DNA from: Trichobilharzia szidati
Lineage: Eukaryota; Platyhelminthes; Trematoda; Strigeidida; Schistosomatidae
Length of the DNA stretch: 64,000 nt
NCBI GenBank assembly: GCA_944472155.2
Contig: OX235271.1
Coordinates: forward strand, 44,465,991-44,529,990
Reading direction: 5' to 3'
The position numbers and the translations under genes are program-made. The notes under the pieces were generated by a model. It saw only the letters and a program-made list of their open reading frames with translations, was not told where the DNA came from and made no database searches. Shown here piece by piece: positions 20,901-33,229 of this stretch; position 1 is the stretch's first letter, and the number at the start of each line of letters is the position of its first letter.

Positions 20901-22689
20901 CAATTGGGGTTATTTATTATAATAATTTTATATTTTCATATAAACATAAATTTACATGAAAATGCATGCCATTTTTACAGGCACGATCAAGTATGATACA
21001 ATGTCAAATAGTAGATTTTCTACTAGTTAATAATGTTTCAACAGCTAAATATTTGACATATGTATAAATACACTCTTTGTCTGACCCATGTCGTATCATT
21101 ATTGAATTGAACAGCAGTCCTCCAGGTTGCGCAGGAAAATCGACTTTATTTCGTTTTCAACCCGTAGTTGTAGGGATACGATAACCAACCAATATTGAGG
21201 TAAGTACAACGTTTACAAGGGATAGTAAGCTGTTTTAGAAAAGTAAAGGTGCTAAGGTGAATCATTAAAGTGTAATGAAATAGGTAAATGCAATGTATCA
21301 TTAGTATATGCATTCATAAAGGAAATACAATGGGAGACTATAATCCCTAGACTGACAAAGTTCATTTGCAATATATAATGCTACCCTATGGGTTTTACTA
21401 TCGTGTTGTCCACTTTTGGTTTAATACAATTATCCACAAGCCGGTTGTTTTTATTTCATACCATTTTGTGTATTTGGTGCACAACCGTACCCTATAAAGA
21501 ATAGGAATAAAATAAGTCGAATCAAATTCATAAAGAGCTATAAAATGTTAGGTTTAGTGGAATATAATGAGCAAGTGAAGGCGTTATTAGAAAATGAATG
21601 AGATGAGACATTGTTAAGTGATATTCGAAGATACGACAAAGGAAAGCATGTTAATTTATAAGATGCCCCATAAATCTGTGCAGAGCCCACGTGGTCGCAT
21701 CTCAGTAATAGGCTGACCGAATGGTATATGTTTAAAGGTAGAAGCATGATCTGTCCAGGCGATCATTATTATCTTATTCAAGATAAAGATTCAAGCCCTC
21801 ATAGAAATCTCGAGCCATCAAATTGCATAGTGCTGTTCCTGCAGAATGGGGCGATTCACCTTAGTGTCCATCACCATATCTACTGATCAGCATGCGCCAC
21901 CCTCCCTCCTTTTATGATGTTAGGCTCTGATTGTTATGGCTACAGCAAATATATTGCTTGGTACCAGACATGTTCGTACCCCATATTCCATCTCCCTAGC
22001 TTTCTTAATGAGTGCTTCCAATAGATCTCCACATACAGATTTATGAACATATTATATATGTGTGCATGCGTCCTAATGAACAGATTAGTTTATAAGATGT
22101 TAAACCCCTAAAGAGTAAAAAGAATAGGTTTTGTGAATAGTGGAGCAAGATTCAGCAGAACAATATAGTTAGGGTTCAATATAGGTAGTATGAACTGAAG
22201 GTAAGGTCGGTTGGCAGGACCAAGTGTACTAAATTATCATGACAGTTTTATATATAGTAAACATTTGACATTGCAAAGTAACCTGTCTACATATATTATA
22301 AAAAGATATAAGCAGAACCAACAAAATTTCAGCATTTGGTTAACAATACCGCAGTGTGTGTATCCTGAAGAAGGGTAGTTAGTCTTACAGGGAGCCGTAA
22401 AGTAAATCAAAATATATATGATAAGAGTGTTATCGATATTATAATTCGTAACAGCTTTCATTGGCTGAGTAAAGTCATTCAGACACAAAAAATGGCATTG
22501 TATTATTAACTGTATATACATATGTAAAATATCAAAAGATGTGGTTGCTAATATAATTGTTTCTAGAAGTACTTATATTAACATAACTTACTGAAGACTA
22601 CTCAGAAAGGAAAATCAGTAAGTTAGCTGAACGTTCGCTGCGTAAGTAGTAGAGTCGAGTTATATGTGACTGACTGACCTGAAGACTGG
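20901..22689. other. Intergenic stretch, no gene seen
   Basis: AT-rich with scattered stops in all frames. No exon with splice sites or known repeat could be supported. Confidence 0.45.
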
Positions 22690-23234
22690 ACCGGCTTTTA
22701 CTTACCATTTTACTAACACTTGTGGTCCTTTAGACAAGCTAGGGTGGACATGTTAATGTGTCTCTCTAGGCTCCGTTTGAACCCATCGGGTTTTTCACAA
22801 CATCTAATTTCAGATGGTAGTTGGTTCCAAAGAGTGCAATATTTAATGGTGAAAAAGTTTGCCCTAATGGATTTTCTGTGGGTAGCCACCTTGACAAGGT
22901 AGTTGTGGTTTCGCAGCTGATATGATTTAATATTTTCCCACGTTATAGATGAGTTACTATAACAGTGTTTTCTTATGACTTTGAATGGTAGAAATAAGTT
23001 GCACTTCACTCTCCTTAACCACAGAGGCTCTAAATTCAGACGCATACACCTGTCAACATATTCCACTTGTTGGTCAAACCCTATTATACATTTCGTTAGA
23101 AATCTCTGAACACTTATGATTTTTTCGGTCTGCAGACCTTAGGAGAGCACCATATTCAAGTTTGGGGCAGATACATGTTCTATATATATAGCTAATCTCG
23201 CTTCTTGGGTGTAGAAGTAACGCAGTACAAATAA
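22690..23234 (-). mobile_element. C-terminal end of the interrupted CR1 element
   Basis: The minus strand encodes RTCICPKLEYG (the conserved R-P-x-L-E-Y block after RT), then LEPLWLRRVKCNLFLPFK, and FTIKYCTLWNQLPSEI, the usual C-terminal WN-x-LP motif of CR1/Jockey-type RT proteins. A frameshift lies near 23070. It continues the element at 25395-29500, whose RT breaks off just before this point, with 2.2 kb inserted between them. Confidence 0.8.
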
Positions 23235-23516
23235 TAATAATAATCACTTTATTCCACAACAATAACAATTTACAGCATGGAATTTTCAGCGCTTCATTTT
23301 ACATATTGCATTGGTTTAGCTCTTTTTATAATTATATAAATGTATGAAATGTTAAAAATATTGATAATTAATAGGAAAAAGTAAAAAACCCTAACAAAAT
23401 CACACCATTTCTAGGTCACAGTGAATAATAAATAAATAGTATAACAAATCACACATGCAATAATATGCATCATTACATTTTATAGTTTAATATTGCAAAA
23501 ATGTTCATTCAGACAT
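23235..23516. other. AT-rich segment inside the CR1 interruption
   Basis: Starts with an AAT trinucleotide run (23226-23243) and has no coding content. It lies between the CR1 junction and the left arm of the PLE palindrome and may be part of a PLE terminal repeat or filler. Confidence 0.4.
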
Positions 23517-24619
23517 CTATAAAAACAAAATAATCGAGCAAAGAATATTCTTTTCGATAAATTCCTCTTCCAGGCTCTACAATTATATGTATGTTTATAT
23601 ACACAGAATATTTTAAATTAGTAGTTAATAACAATATTAGCGTTTTTTTAAATAATATCGATTTGTAAAGTATGATCAATGCTATTGCAGTTAATTAAAG
23701 ATGCTTAAATTATAATAATAATAAAGATATAACAGCGGATAGAATATCAACTAAAATTAGGGGAAATTCACAAAAATTCTGGATTATTCAAACCTGGATG
23801 GCCAAGGTAATGATAATGACTGGACTAACTTCTTCTGGGTGCATAAATTAGGCTTATTAATGTGAATCCCCACAGCCTCAGCAATATTTAGAAGTCGAAC
23901 TCTTAAAGCGAAATTGAGATTCATAGGTATGCGATAAATGACCCTGAAAGCATGATTAACGTCAATCTTGTGTTCTGTCTCCACAAGATGCGCCAGAATA
24001 GCACTGCGAATAGATTTTGTTTGACCTTTGCTTAACCAGGCAGGGTATGTCGGAAATTAGGCGTGTTTCTCGTCGAATTTCCGAACATCACCCTGCCTGG
24101 TTAAGCAAAGGTCAAACAAAATCTATTCGCAGTGCTATTCTGGCGCATCTTGTGGAGACAGAACACAAGATTGACGTTAATCATGCTTTCAGGGTCATTT
24201 ATCGCATACCTATGAATCTCAATTTCGCTTTAAGAGTTCGACTTCTAAATATTGCTGAGGCTGTGGGGATTCACATTAATAAGCCTAATTTATGCACCCA
24301 GAAGAAGTTAGTCCAGTCATTATCATTACCTTGGCCATCCAGGTTTGAATAATCCAGAATTTTTGTGAATTTCCCCTAATTTTAGTTGATATTCTATCCG
24401 CTGTTATATCTTTATTATTATTATAATTTAAGCATCTTTAATTAACTGCAATAGCATTGATCATACTTTACAAATCGATATTATTTAAAAAAACGCTAAT
24501 ATTGTTATTAACTACTAATTTAAAATATTCTGTGTATATAAACATACATATAATTGTAGAGCCTGGAAGAGGAATTTATCGAAAAGAATATTCTTTGCTC
24601 GATTATTTTGTTTTTATAG
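23517..24619. mobile_element. Two PLE 3' ends head to head, a 529-bp-arm palindrome
   Basis: 23517-24045 is the reverse complement of 24091-24619; every block I compared matched exactly. Each arm holds the end of the GIY-YIG nuclease protein (GLMs here read VETEHKIDVNHAF and end LSLPWPSRFE) and the AT-rich terminal region with a hammerhead-like motif. The right copy extends a little further inward (to about 24056, with ISEHHPAWLSKG). The left copy also continues to about 24058 with two one-base losses. They meet at AATT, a micro-homology. Inverted and tandem partial copies are a known habit of Penelope elements. A sequencing fold-back artefact is the main alternative. Confidence 0.85.
23536..23577 (-). 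ncRNA. Degenerate hammerhead-like motif in left PLE arm (copy C)
   Basis: Stem I (GAGC/GCUC) and stem III (AAGA/UCUU, AUAU loop) and GAAA are kept, but the CUGANGA core reads CUGGAAGA, so it cannot be active. Its mirror on + is at 24559-24600. It is useful because its stem I differs from copy B while still pairing. Confidence 0.4.
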
Positions 24620-24624
24620 TTTAG

Positions 24625-25394
24625 TTAATGATTTAGAAGTTGTAAAAGTTCTTTTCTGATATTCGTCTCTTCACACAATACTCGTGCCAAATATGGTACG
24701 GTCGAATTTTTATATTTTGTAGTACGAGCATAAATGTTTATGAAATTTCTTCTGGTCTTACCCGAAGAGATACAAGGAAACAAATGTGAATAAAGAGGAT
24801 GTTCACTATCAGACAGAATAACTTTAGCCAAGTGTTTACAAGAATTCAAATGCCTATTGACAACAGTGTCGGTTAGTTGAGTCAAAGGGATAGCACTGAC
24901 CCTACTTACAGCCCTCAATGTTCTTCGTAGTATTATATGGTCTTTTTTGAGTAGCCCAGGGAAGAATAATGGGGAACAATAAAGAATGATGGGCAAAACA
25001 CATGAATTAATAAATTGCATGAGAAGAGATTGGGTTATACCTGAGTGCCTCAACTTCTTTATGTAATAAGTCAGACAGAAAATCTTTTTAGAAACTATAA
25101 GAATATGAGACGACCAGCAAAGGTTTGAAGAGAAACTAATGCCAAGATAAGAAACACTTGACTTACTCTCTATCATGGTACCATCAATATTACAACAATC
25201 ATGAGATTGGATCAATCCATGCATGTCTTTTTCACTTCTCAAGCTGAAATCAACAGTATTACATTTAGTTGGATTTAGTTTAAGACCATTTGATCCAGAT
25301 CAATCCTTAACTTCAGCTAAGAAGCCATTCATATGGGAACAATCCGATGTGGAAGCTACAGGGACAGAAACGGTCAGATCATCAGTATATTATT
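24625..25394 (-). mobile_element. LINE fragment of a second CR1-like family, RT catalytic box to C-terminus
   Basis: On the minus strand the frame opens around YTDDLTVSV (the YADD box, second Asp kept) near 25395. It runs through GLKLNPTKCNT, SVSYLGISFSSNLCW and INSCVLPIILYCSPLFF to the C-terminus at 24625. It differs in sequence from the CR1 that surrounds it, so it is a separate element. Its upstream end coincides with the break in the host CR1, and its downstream end abuts the PLE palindrome within 6 bp. Confidence 0.7.
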
Positions 25395-27734
25395 AAGTCG
25401 TTTACAGTCAGATACAACCTTATTTGCATGATCGGAAAAGGTTAAATGTGAGTATCTTATCCCGAGATCTGTGACAGTGTTCAGTTTCGAGAGGAGCTTA
25501 CCGTACATATATAGGCACATTCTCGGTTTCCAGCGTCCCAGGTGGGCTATTCCTCACTTGTCTGGGTTGAAAGTCAGTTGCCACTTTTCGCTCCAATCGC
25601 CTAGATTGTTTAAGTCATGTTGGATTTTGCTTTCGACGCTCATATCATCGTACCCGTAATCATATACTATCTTGAGATCATCTGCAAAGAGGTATGGCTT
25701 GCCATACTTGATCACAGAGACTATGTCATTTATAAATAAGAGGAATAGAATAGGGCCAAGAACGCTACCCTTTATTACACCACTAGTTATCGGCTTTGAT
25801 GAAGACAGCTGGTGGTTGATTTTGACTAATTGCTCTCTTTCTGTGAGAAAAGAATTTATCCATTTGAGAAGTTTCCCGGTTATTCCGTAGGATTAGAGTT
25901 TTGTTATGAGTCTGATATGTCCGACTTTATCGAAGGCCTTGCTAACGTCGAGAAATAATGTTGTTACCGAACGTCCATTATCAATGCATTGTGTAATGTA
26001 GTCAAAATAATCTAAGTGGCAAGTAATACACGATTTTCTACTTAAGAAACCGTATTGGGATGGGGATAGTAGGTCATTTGACAGCAAGTAATGAATGATT
26101 TGAGTCTTTACCATCTTTTCCATTACACGTGAAACTACAGACGTGATGTTGATGGGGCGGTAGTTGTTGATATCAGCTATAGGCCCACATTTATGGATAG
26201 GTACAATATAAGACTTCTTCCAGCAGGTGGGATATGTCCCGTCGCTTAGTGAAATTGAGTATAACTTGAGTAGGAGTAAATTCATGTCACTACCACCGTT
26301 TTTCAGTAGAATGGAAGATATACCATCTGGACCAATAGTGTTACTAAGCTTTAGATTTGCGACAGCTTTATGGATCTCGTGTGTGGTGAAAAGTATGTCA
26401 CTTAAACATTCGTCTGTTCTACGTGGGAAATCCACGACCCCATCGTTCTCTAAGGTGTATAATCTGGCGAAGTGCTTGCTAAACAATTCACATATCACCT
26501 CAGGATTTTCGTAAGCAATCCCGTCTAAGTATAATATTTTAGGATAAGCTGTTTTGGAGTTCGTCAACCTACTTTTGAAAAGTTTGGCTATTTCTCCTGA
26601 GTTATGCAGTGCCTGAATGGCTCGCATTTCTTTGTCTCTGAGGCCTACATTTCTCAACTCTTCAATTCTATTGAGAAGGGACTTAATAGCAATTAGTGAT
26701 GACAAGTCATGATATATGTAGTATTTTCTTGAGTGCTTTCGTAGACTTCTCCTAAACGATGTCGGAATATAATCGCTTTGGGGGAATCTGAAGCTAATGA
26801 CGTCATGAATTGAGCTTATATTCTGATAAAAGTTGTTAAGAATTGCCTCTAAGGACTCATTCGAAAAGTACGAGTCCCAATTAGAATATCTAATTAGGTG
26901 CCGATACAATTCCCAGTCAGCATGTGTGTACAATCTCATAGGTGTCTGGCCAGCTTCATCTCTGCTCTTTGTTTCAGGAAAGATGTCAAAAGAACACACT
27001 ACTATTTTATGGTCACTACCTGGAAATTCATGTCCCACATGTACTGTAGATGGTTTTATGTTGTTCGTGAAAATAAGGTCCAGGATATTTGCGGATCTAG
27101 TGGGTGAATTTATGTGTTGTGTCCACCCTCCTGTGACGATGGAATTCAGGAGATTATCATACCTTTGCGGTCCTCGGAGTGAAGACCATGATACTTCTGG
27201 CATGTTGAAATCACCTCCGATAATTTTATAACTGTGGGGAAGATTGGCTGTAACATTAAAAATATTGCTGAGCATATTATCATATTCCCCGTTGGATGAA
27301 GGGGGTCGGTACACACAACCCACAAGTAAAGGTTTACTTCTGACAACTTTTATTTCAACCCAGATCGAGTCATTGAGTTGTGACAGAATTGGGTTACTGA
27401 ACTGGGTTGCACATAAGGATTGTTCACAGTAAATTAGTGTTCCACCCCCACGACCACTCTGTCTGTCCCCTCAGAAAAGGTCGTATTTATCAATCCTTAG
27501 ACTATCATTGGAGACATCACTTGTGCACCAGGCTTCAGTGATCATAATCAATGACGGTCTGCATATAGAAGCTAATGTACTTAGTGTTAAGTGTTTGGTT
27601 AGAACTGATCTCGTATTTACTAGGACAATAGATAAACACTGGTTATTTGGTTTCAGTGAGTGGACAACATCTTGATAAAATAATCCATGAGTATCCTCTA
27701 AATGCATGTTATTAGACTCATTTGGTGTCGACAC
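25395..27734 (-). pseudogene. CR1 ORF2: endonuclease and reverse transcriptase
   Basis: One frame runs from ATG at 27734 to about 25395, broken by nonsense codons at 27471-27473, 25893-25895 and 25554-25556. Endonuclease: SIVLVNTRSVLTK, IMITEAWC, VGCVYRPPSS, IIGGDFNMPEVSW and GSDHKIVV. RT: SNTIGPDGISSILLK, NNYRPINITSVVSRVMEK, LFLDVSKAFDKV, GSVLGPILFLLFINDI, and the catalytic LFADDLKIV near 25670-25690, intact. Past it comes VTDLGIRYSHL up to SDCKRLNN, where the foreign insert begins. The three stops sit in a frame otherwise free of indels, so this is recent decay by point mutation. Confidence 0.85.
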
Positions 27735-27742
27735 TATGTCAG

Positions 27743-29475
27743 CTATCTCCCAGGAAATACGCCTTGCCCTAGCTGTAGACTGTTCGCTATGCTGGCAAGG
27801 AATTGATCTGATATCATGCGTGCTATATGCATGATGCCAGGTGTTTCTGTTAACTGGCGCAGGTGAAAATCCTGCCCGAAACTATAACCGATATGAGTAT
27901 TCGGTAATTTGTTGCCAGTACAAGAATGAAGTGTTTGTATTTTTTCCGGGTGGTCATCAGACCATAGCAAGTTTTGTGCAGAAATTGGCACATGCTCCCT
28001 ACTAGTTACATAGGATGTATGAGTGGGTTCTGTTGGCTTGCTAAATGTAGTCTGTGGCCGATGTTTGGGGGATTTTCTATAACCTTCAGTTGATAGAACA
28101 TTAGAAGGGGGTTGGCTAACAATGGGTTTACGTAGTGGATGAGCAGAATAATACCTACTACCTTGCTGTGCTGTTTGTCTAGAATTAGTGGTAGGATATA
28201 ACTGACTTTCCACTTGACGCCAATTAGGCCTACCTCTAGGAGCTAGGTCTACCATATTTGACCTTCTCTTAGGATGATGGCTCAGAGGTGCTTTCGTCTC
28301 TATCATATCAAAGGGCTTTCTTACTCCGGGTTCGGTATTTAATTTATTTACTTCTTTTTCCCTTTTCTTATGATCAACTGGTTGATGATGGCTAACAGCC
28401 AGCACATGCTATGTAGCGAATCTGTTGCTTGGACACCTCATGCGCTTTAGTTTTCTTAATGGAAATGGGACGTTTGTCATAACGCCTAGAAAGCTTGCTA
28501 ACTTGGGTAGCTACGTTCGACTGGTGCTTCACGGTGGATGGATTGTCAGACTGAGGAGTAACTGACTTAAAAGGGGATGGGTGGAACACCAGTGGAATGG
28601 GTTTTAATGGTTTCGGGCTCTTGACGTTTGTGTCAGTGTGAAAACGATGTATTTCAACATTATGTTCCGTTGACTCATCTATGTCCACCATTTCAGTGTC
28701 AGCATCTGTGTCGTTATATAATACTTGGCTAATATTAGTCTGTGCTTGAGAAAATGTCTGATGCATACGGTCATCAGGTTTTTCAGCAGACGGAATAACG
28801 CATGGAAGATCATCTACAGTTGTCCTATTAGAGTTATCAGTATTCAGTGTTCCTAAGCGGCATCGTCTTTGGCACGGTGTTAAATCGGGTGCAACCTTAA
28901 TGTTAGTGTAGGGCGTTGAAGAGCCTATTATCTTACCAGCTTTCAGAAAATTTCTGGCTTCTTCAACAGAGCTGAACTTGAAAAGCACCGGACATGAGTG
29001 GTTTGCAGATTTCTTACGAAGACGCAAAACCTGACATTCTGTCAACGACATATTACAAGCCTTCAGACACGAAGTTTTAAGTTTGACAATAGGCTCTCTG
29101 TCTGGAATGTTATAGGCCAAGACGTTATGTGAAGACATAATCCTCTTCACAGCTTCTTCAGCCAAATAGTCAATTATGCGCTCGGATTTGATAAGTGATT
29201 CAAGACAGATGTTTTGTGATGGGTCACACAATTGCACGAGGGGCATAATGCCATCAAACTTGCTCTGTAGGTCTGCCATTGACTTCTGAAGTATCAGTAA
29301 ATCATTTTTGCTACAAGCCGCATTCTGTCAGTTCAACCATGATATCAGATACCATAACTCTGGGTGTGTCTGTTGTCGAAAGAGTAGAATCGTCAACGGA
29401 GCTGAGGCCCTCAGATGGTTGACGAGCGTTAGATCTCAGTCTCTTAACGGTACTTACACGTTTGATTGACTTAAC
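27743..29475 (-). pseudogene. CR1 ORF1: RNA-binding protein with RRM-like domain
   Basis: Three frame segments join: 29475-29311 (starting MVKSIKRVSTVKRL), 29318-28392 (SKNDLLILQKSMADL..., about 310 residues) and 28405-27743 (220 residues). Two frameshifts separate them. The middle part holds an RRM-like pattern: HNVLAYNIPDREP, then CPVLFKFSSVEEARNFLKAG and IKVAPDLTPCQRR. The C-terminal part is basic and Ser/Thr/Pro-rich with no zinc knuckle that I can see. Such ORF1 proteins coat LINE RNA. It has no PHD finger in the part visible, unlike the CR1 copies at 19200 and 33230. Confidence 0.65.
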
Positions 29476-29504
29476 CATTACAGAAATAAGAATTTTCACA
29501 ATTT

Positions 29505-29879
29505 CCAGAAAAAAAGTCTTGAGGATATAAAAAAGATAGCTGTATTACCGAAGTATCAAAACAACTACGATAAACAGATATATTGCAAAATAAAAAGTCA
29601 GACTTTCCTTTACGGTGCTTGCTGTGAATAAAATCCTGAGTTCCACGTGGTTAGAGAGGGTATCAGAAGATTCCGGGTTGTAGATTTCACGGGTGAATAC
29701 TATATGTAGTTTCAGGTGATACAATACAATCCTTGTTAAGTATTGATATGTGGATAATGTGAGGAAAGCGGCTAATTTCCAAAATAATACGGAAAGATGA
29801 TTCACGCAGAAACTGAACACCTGTAGCGCAGCAGTTTACAGAAGTCCTACCAGCCAAGCTGAAGATTCGTTCTAAATCA
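29505..29879. other. Intergenic gap between two CR1 elements
   Basis: No coding content that I can support. It may contain the 5' UTR of the minus-strand CR1. Confidence 0.4.
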
Positions 29880-32288
29880 TCTCAGGACGTGGAGTAGTAA
29901 GAATAAGTGTCTAATAGTAAGTGACTTTAAGCCTCACACATTAACTGGGAGGAATCAACATCAACTACTTCGTACAATTGTTTCAACAGGGAACTCATAC
30001 TGGCAGTACTTGAATGCGCGGTACCACCCTGAACATGATCCGTCCACTCTAGACTTGGTGCTAACACACCAGAAGGAGGATGTCGGTGACGTTAGGTGCC
30101 TGGTGCCGCTAGGCAGTAATGACCACATAGTTATCACCTTTATGGTTAGGATCCACGCTGTTATACATAAGTCAACGGCTGCTCGTCCAAACGTTTGGAA
30201 AGCGAATATACCTGCAATCCGAAATGCAGCAGCCCTAGCTGACTGGTCTGTTGATACACACCAGACTGTCGAGGAGGCTTGGATGGGATTTAGGAATACA
30301 CTAGATTGCGTCACTGCACCCTTTTTACCCTGGTCTACGCCTGGAAAGCTATCTCATAAACCACCTTGGATTAGTAATGAAATAAGGAGGTTATTAGGAA
30401 AACGGAAGAACCTATGGGACCGGTATACTGTGAATAGGAGCGATGAGTTTCGGATGGAATACCGCAAAGTTCGAAACCTTTGTAAGTATGAGATTGACAA
30501 AATTCGTATAGATTATGAGAGACAGTTAGTACTGGATTGTGTGCATTATCCAAAAAGACTGTACTCGTATATCGAACGCAGCACTAAAACTAGTAGTGGC
30601 ATACCGTCCCTCATCAGCAACACTGGAGAGGCTGCCGAGTCAGACGGAACAAGAGCTGAGAAGCCCTCCGAATACTTTTGTGATGTTTTCTCGCCTAATC
30701 GTACCACTCAGGGTTGTAGCGAGGTCATTGATGTAGCCCCTAAAATGCCCCAAATTGTGATAGAGGATGAAGCGGTTCTCAAACTACCGTCTAAGCTGAA
30801 GCCAGGTAAATCACCTGAACCAGACGGACCTCACCCTAGATTGCTAATCTCCTTGGCAGATATAATATACATTCCACTTACGGAGATTTTCAGATGTCTC
30901 TGACCCAGGCTAGGTTGCCCAGGGACTGGAAAGATCTTTTATCAGCCCCATTCTAAAATGTCAGGCCCAGTTAGTATCTAACTGCCGGCCTGTAAGTCTG
31001 ACCTTCATTATAGTAAAGGTGTTAGAAAAACCCATACGGGATCAGCTCTTAGCTCATATGGAAAAACATGGCTTACTGGCAGTGGAACAGCATGGATTCC
31101 GACCAGGATGATCCTGCTTGACAAACTTACTGTTAGCTAGGGAAGATTGGGTCGAGACCAGGGATAAAAAACATCTATTGGATTTTGTATTTATCGATCT
31201 TAGTAAAGCATTCGATAAGGTATCTCATTTATGTCTTCTTAGTAAACTTAAACATTTTGGAATAGACCAAAGCTTATGTGAGTGGTTTAGTGACTACCTG
31301 ATGGATAGGAGGCAGAAGGTGTACTGTCAGGGTGGAAAGCAGCACTAAGTGGAGTACCTCAGGGAACTGTACTTGGCCCCCTGCTATTCCTATTATGTGT
31401 AAATGAAGTGCTGAAGATTCCCACCTCATCTTCCTTACTATTTGCGGACGTTATTAAAATATGGAAAACCGTAAATAGTAACGATTATAGGCTGGTACTA
31501 CAAAGCAATCAAGATAAGTTAGACGAGTGGGCTAACCTTTGGAGTCTGAAAATTAATTCCAAGGAAAACGCGGTAACGCACCTAGGTCAGATGTCTTACA
31601 CGTCGTACTCCATGGTGGACACAGAACTGCCAGATGTCAGGGGACAAAAGGACTTACGAGTTATTGTTAGCCATGACTTAAAAACAACGGAAAATTGTAA
31701 TCGAGCCGCAGCTAATGCTTTTCGAATGCTATGGGCACTTCGAAAGGCTTTCAAACGATTAGACGAGGGTATGTTCCAATTACTAAATGCAACATATGTG
31801 AGACCTCATCTAGAGTACTGCATACAAGCGGCGAGTTCATGTTTCAAAAAGGCGCACAAATCCTGAAAAGAGTACAGAGGGTAGGAACGAAATTAGTTAG
31901 TGGTATCTCACACCTTCTTTAGGATATGAGGATGGAGCATTTAAATCTCTTCCCTTTATCATACCGAAGGAGGAGAGGCGACCTAATTTTGGCTTACCGT
32001 ATATTCAAGGGTGATTTAGGGATTGACCTTTCTAAACTTTTCTCTCCTTCTAGGATACATTTACGAGGTCACCACAAAAGGTGCTCAAACCGAGGTCGAA
32101 TAAAATACATTTGGAGTTTATATTCTCTCACAGAGTGGTCAACGACTGGAACGCCCTACCTGATTCAGTAGTAACAGCTACATAGGTGGACGCTTTCAAA
32201 GAGAAACTGGATCCCTGCAGAGATGCATGTTGCGAAGATTAACATAGGCAACAAGAGCCTTCTATCATTATAATCTGAATCTGAATCT
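29880..32288 (+). mobile_element. CR1-like LINE, 5'-truncated, reaching its 3' tail
   Basis: 30010-30903 is one open frame with the end of the endonuclease (STLDLVLTHQ, GSNDHIVITF) and the start of RT (KPGKSPEPDGPHPRLL). Frameshifts follow, then FVFIDLSKAFDKV, WFSDYLMDRRQKVY, a damaged catalytic box LLFADVIKIW (second Asp changed to Val, 31438-31452), YVRPHLEYCIQ and MEHLNLFPLSYRRRRGDL. It ends with a short repeat AATCTGAATCTGAATCT at 32272-32288, the 3' microsatellite typical of CR1. The tail sequence AGCCTTCTATC...AATCTGAATCT is shared with the copy ending at 37130, so they are one family. Confidence 0.85.
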
Positions 32289-32294
32289 TAAGCA

Positions 32295-32870
32295 TTAATT
32301 GAGATGTTAACACTCACAGTCCTCCAAAAAATGCACCTCTGCGACGGCGAGAGCTCACACACATTGTCTATACATGGAAGTGTTAATATTTCTCTATTAC
32401 AGGGAAAGTGAAGCTCAAAATCCTCTTTCCAGAATTCTTGTTCTTTTGAACTATGTGAACTAGATGGTAGCCGGTCTGTCGACAGAGTTGGAAAACTGGT
32501 AAATGAAGGCAGGAGAATTACCAAGATTTAGTTGTCTACCTGGAATATGTAGGGCAGATAGCCCACTAAGACCAAAAGTTTAACTACCTGGGACAACTAT
32601 AACACGAGTCATTTGGAAAACAATTTTATCGGCTATGCTAATCATCCGATTTGCTCACTGGGTGCATTCCAGGACGATACGAAGGATATGAACATAGAAA
32701 GTGAAGAATGAATTGTTTTTATTTATTGAGTCTTGGCTTTTTATGTCGTTAAATTCAGACCTATAAGAATAAACCTTGAATATTTTCTCTTCACGAAAAT
32801 CACTGCAATTGACATAGTGGAGCCTATTTACTTGTCTCATCAATTATCTTCTGTCGAATGGCTTTTTCCA
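32295..32870 (+). repeat. Interspersed repeat Y, uninterrupted copy
   Basis: Matches 61135-61867 over its whole length: AAAATGCA-C/A-TCTCTGCGAC, GGCAGATAGCCCACTAAGAC, TTTATGTCGTTAAAT and CTTCTGTCGAATGGC recur in order. The other copy has about 170 bp inserted. I cannot assign it to a known family. Confidence 0.75.
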
Positions 32871-33229
32871 ATTAAATAAAAATTTTGTAAATTTTTTTCT
32901 GGACTTCAAAGGGTTTAATTATAAAGTCTTCATTTGTTACCCACGCGAGAACTCTGAAAAGGGAGTGAATTTTTTAACACGCTCCTGTTTAATTTCGGCT
33001 TTTGTTGTGTTGTGCTCTCCAAAATTCTGTAAATTAACTTTCAATCAGTTTATTATGGTCGAAATTAGTTTTAATTTTAGTTTTGAGTCCATTTACTCAT
33101 AGGAAGTGTGTTCTTATACCCTTATAGTCATTAGATATCCATTTTTGTACATTCATTGTTCCTATGACTGATTTATATAAAGGTCATGTATATAAGGTCA
33201 TATTTGAATACTTTAGCCTCGAATCACTC
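32871..33229. other. Intergenic stretch, no gene seen
   Basis: AT-rich, without frames or repeats that I recognise, up to the CR1 ORF1 start at 33238. Confidence 0.4.

Larger units (their letters stand above)
25395..29500 (-). mobile_element. Long CR1-like LINE (ORF1 and ORF2), interrupted in RT
   Basis: Reading down the minus strand: ORF1 pieces (29475-27743), then ORF2 with endonuclease and RT (27734-25395), whose C-terminus resumes at 23234-22690. Together the parts make an almost full-length element of about 4.7 kb. It contains a few stops and frameshifts but otherwise long open frames, so it is younger than the neighbouring + strand CR1 copies. Confidence 0.85.
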
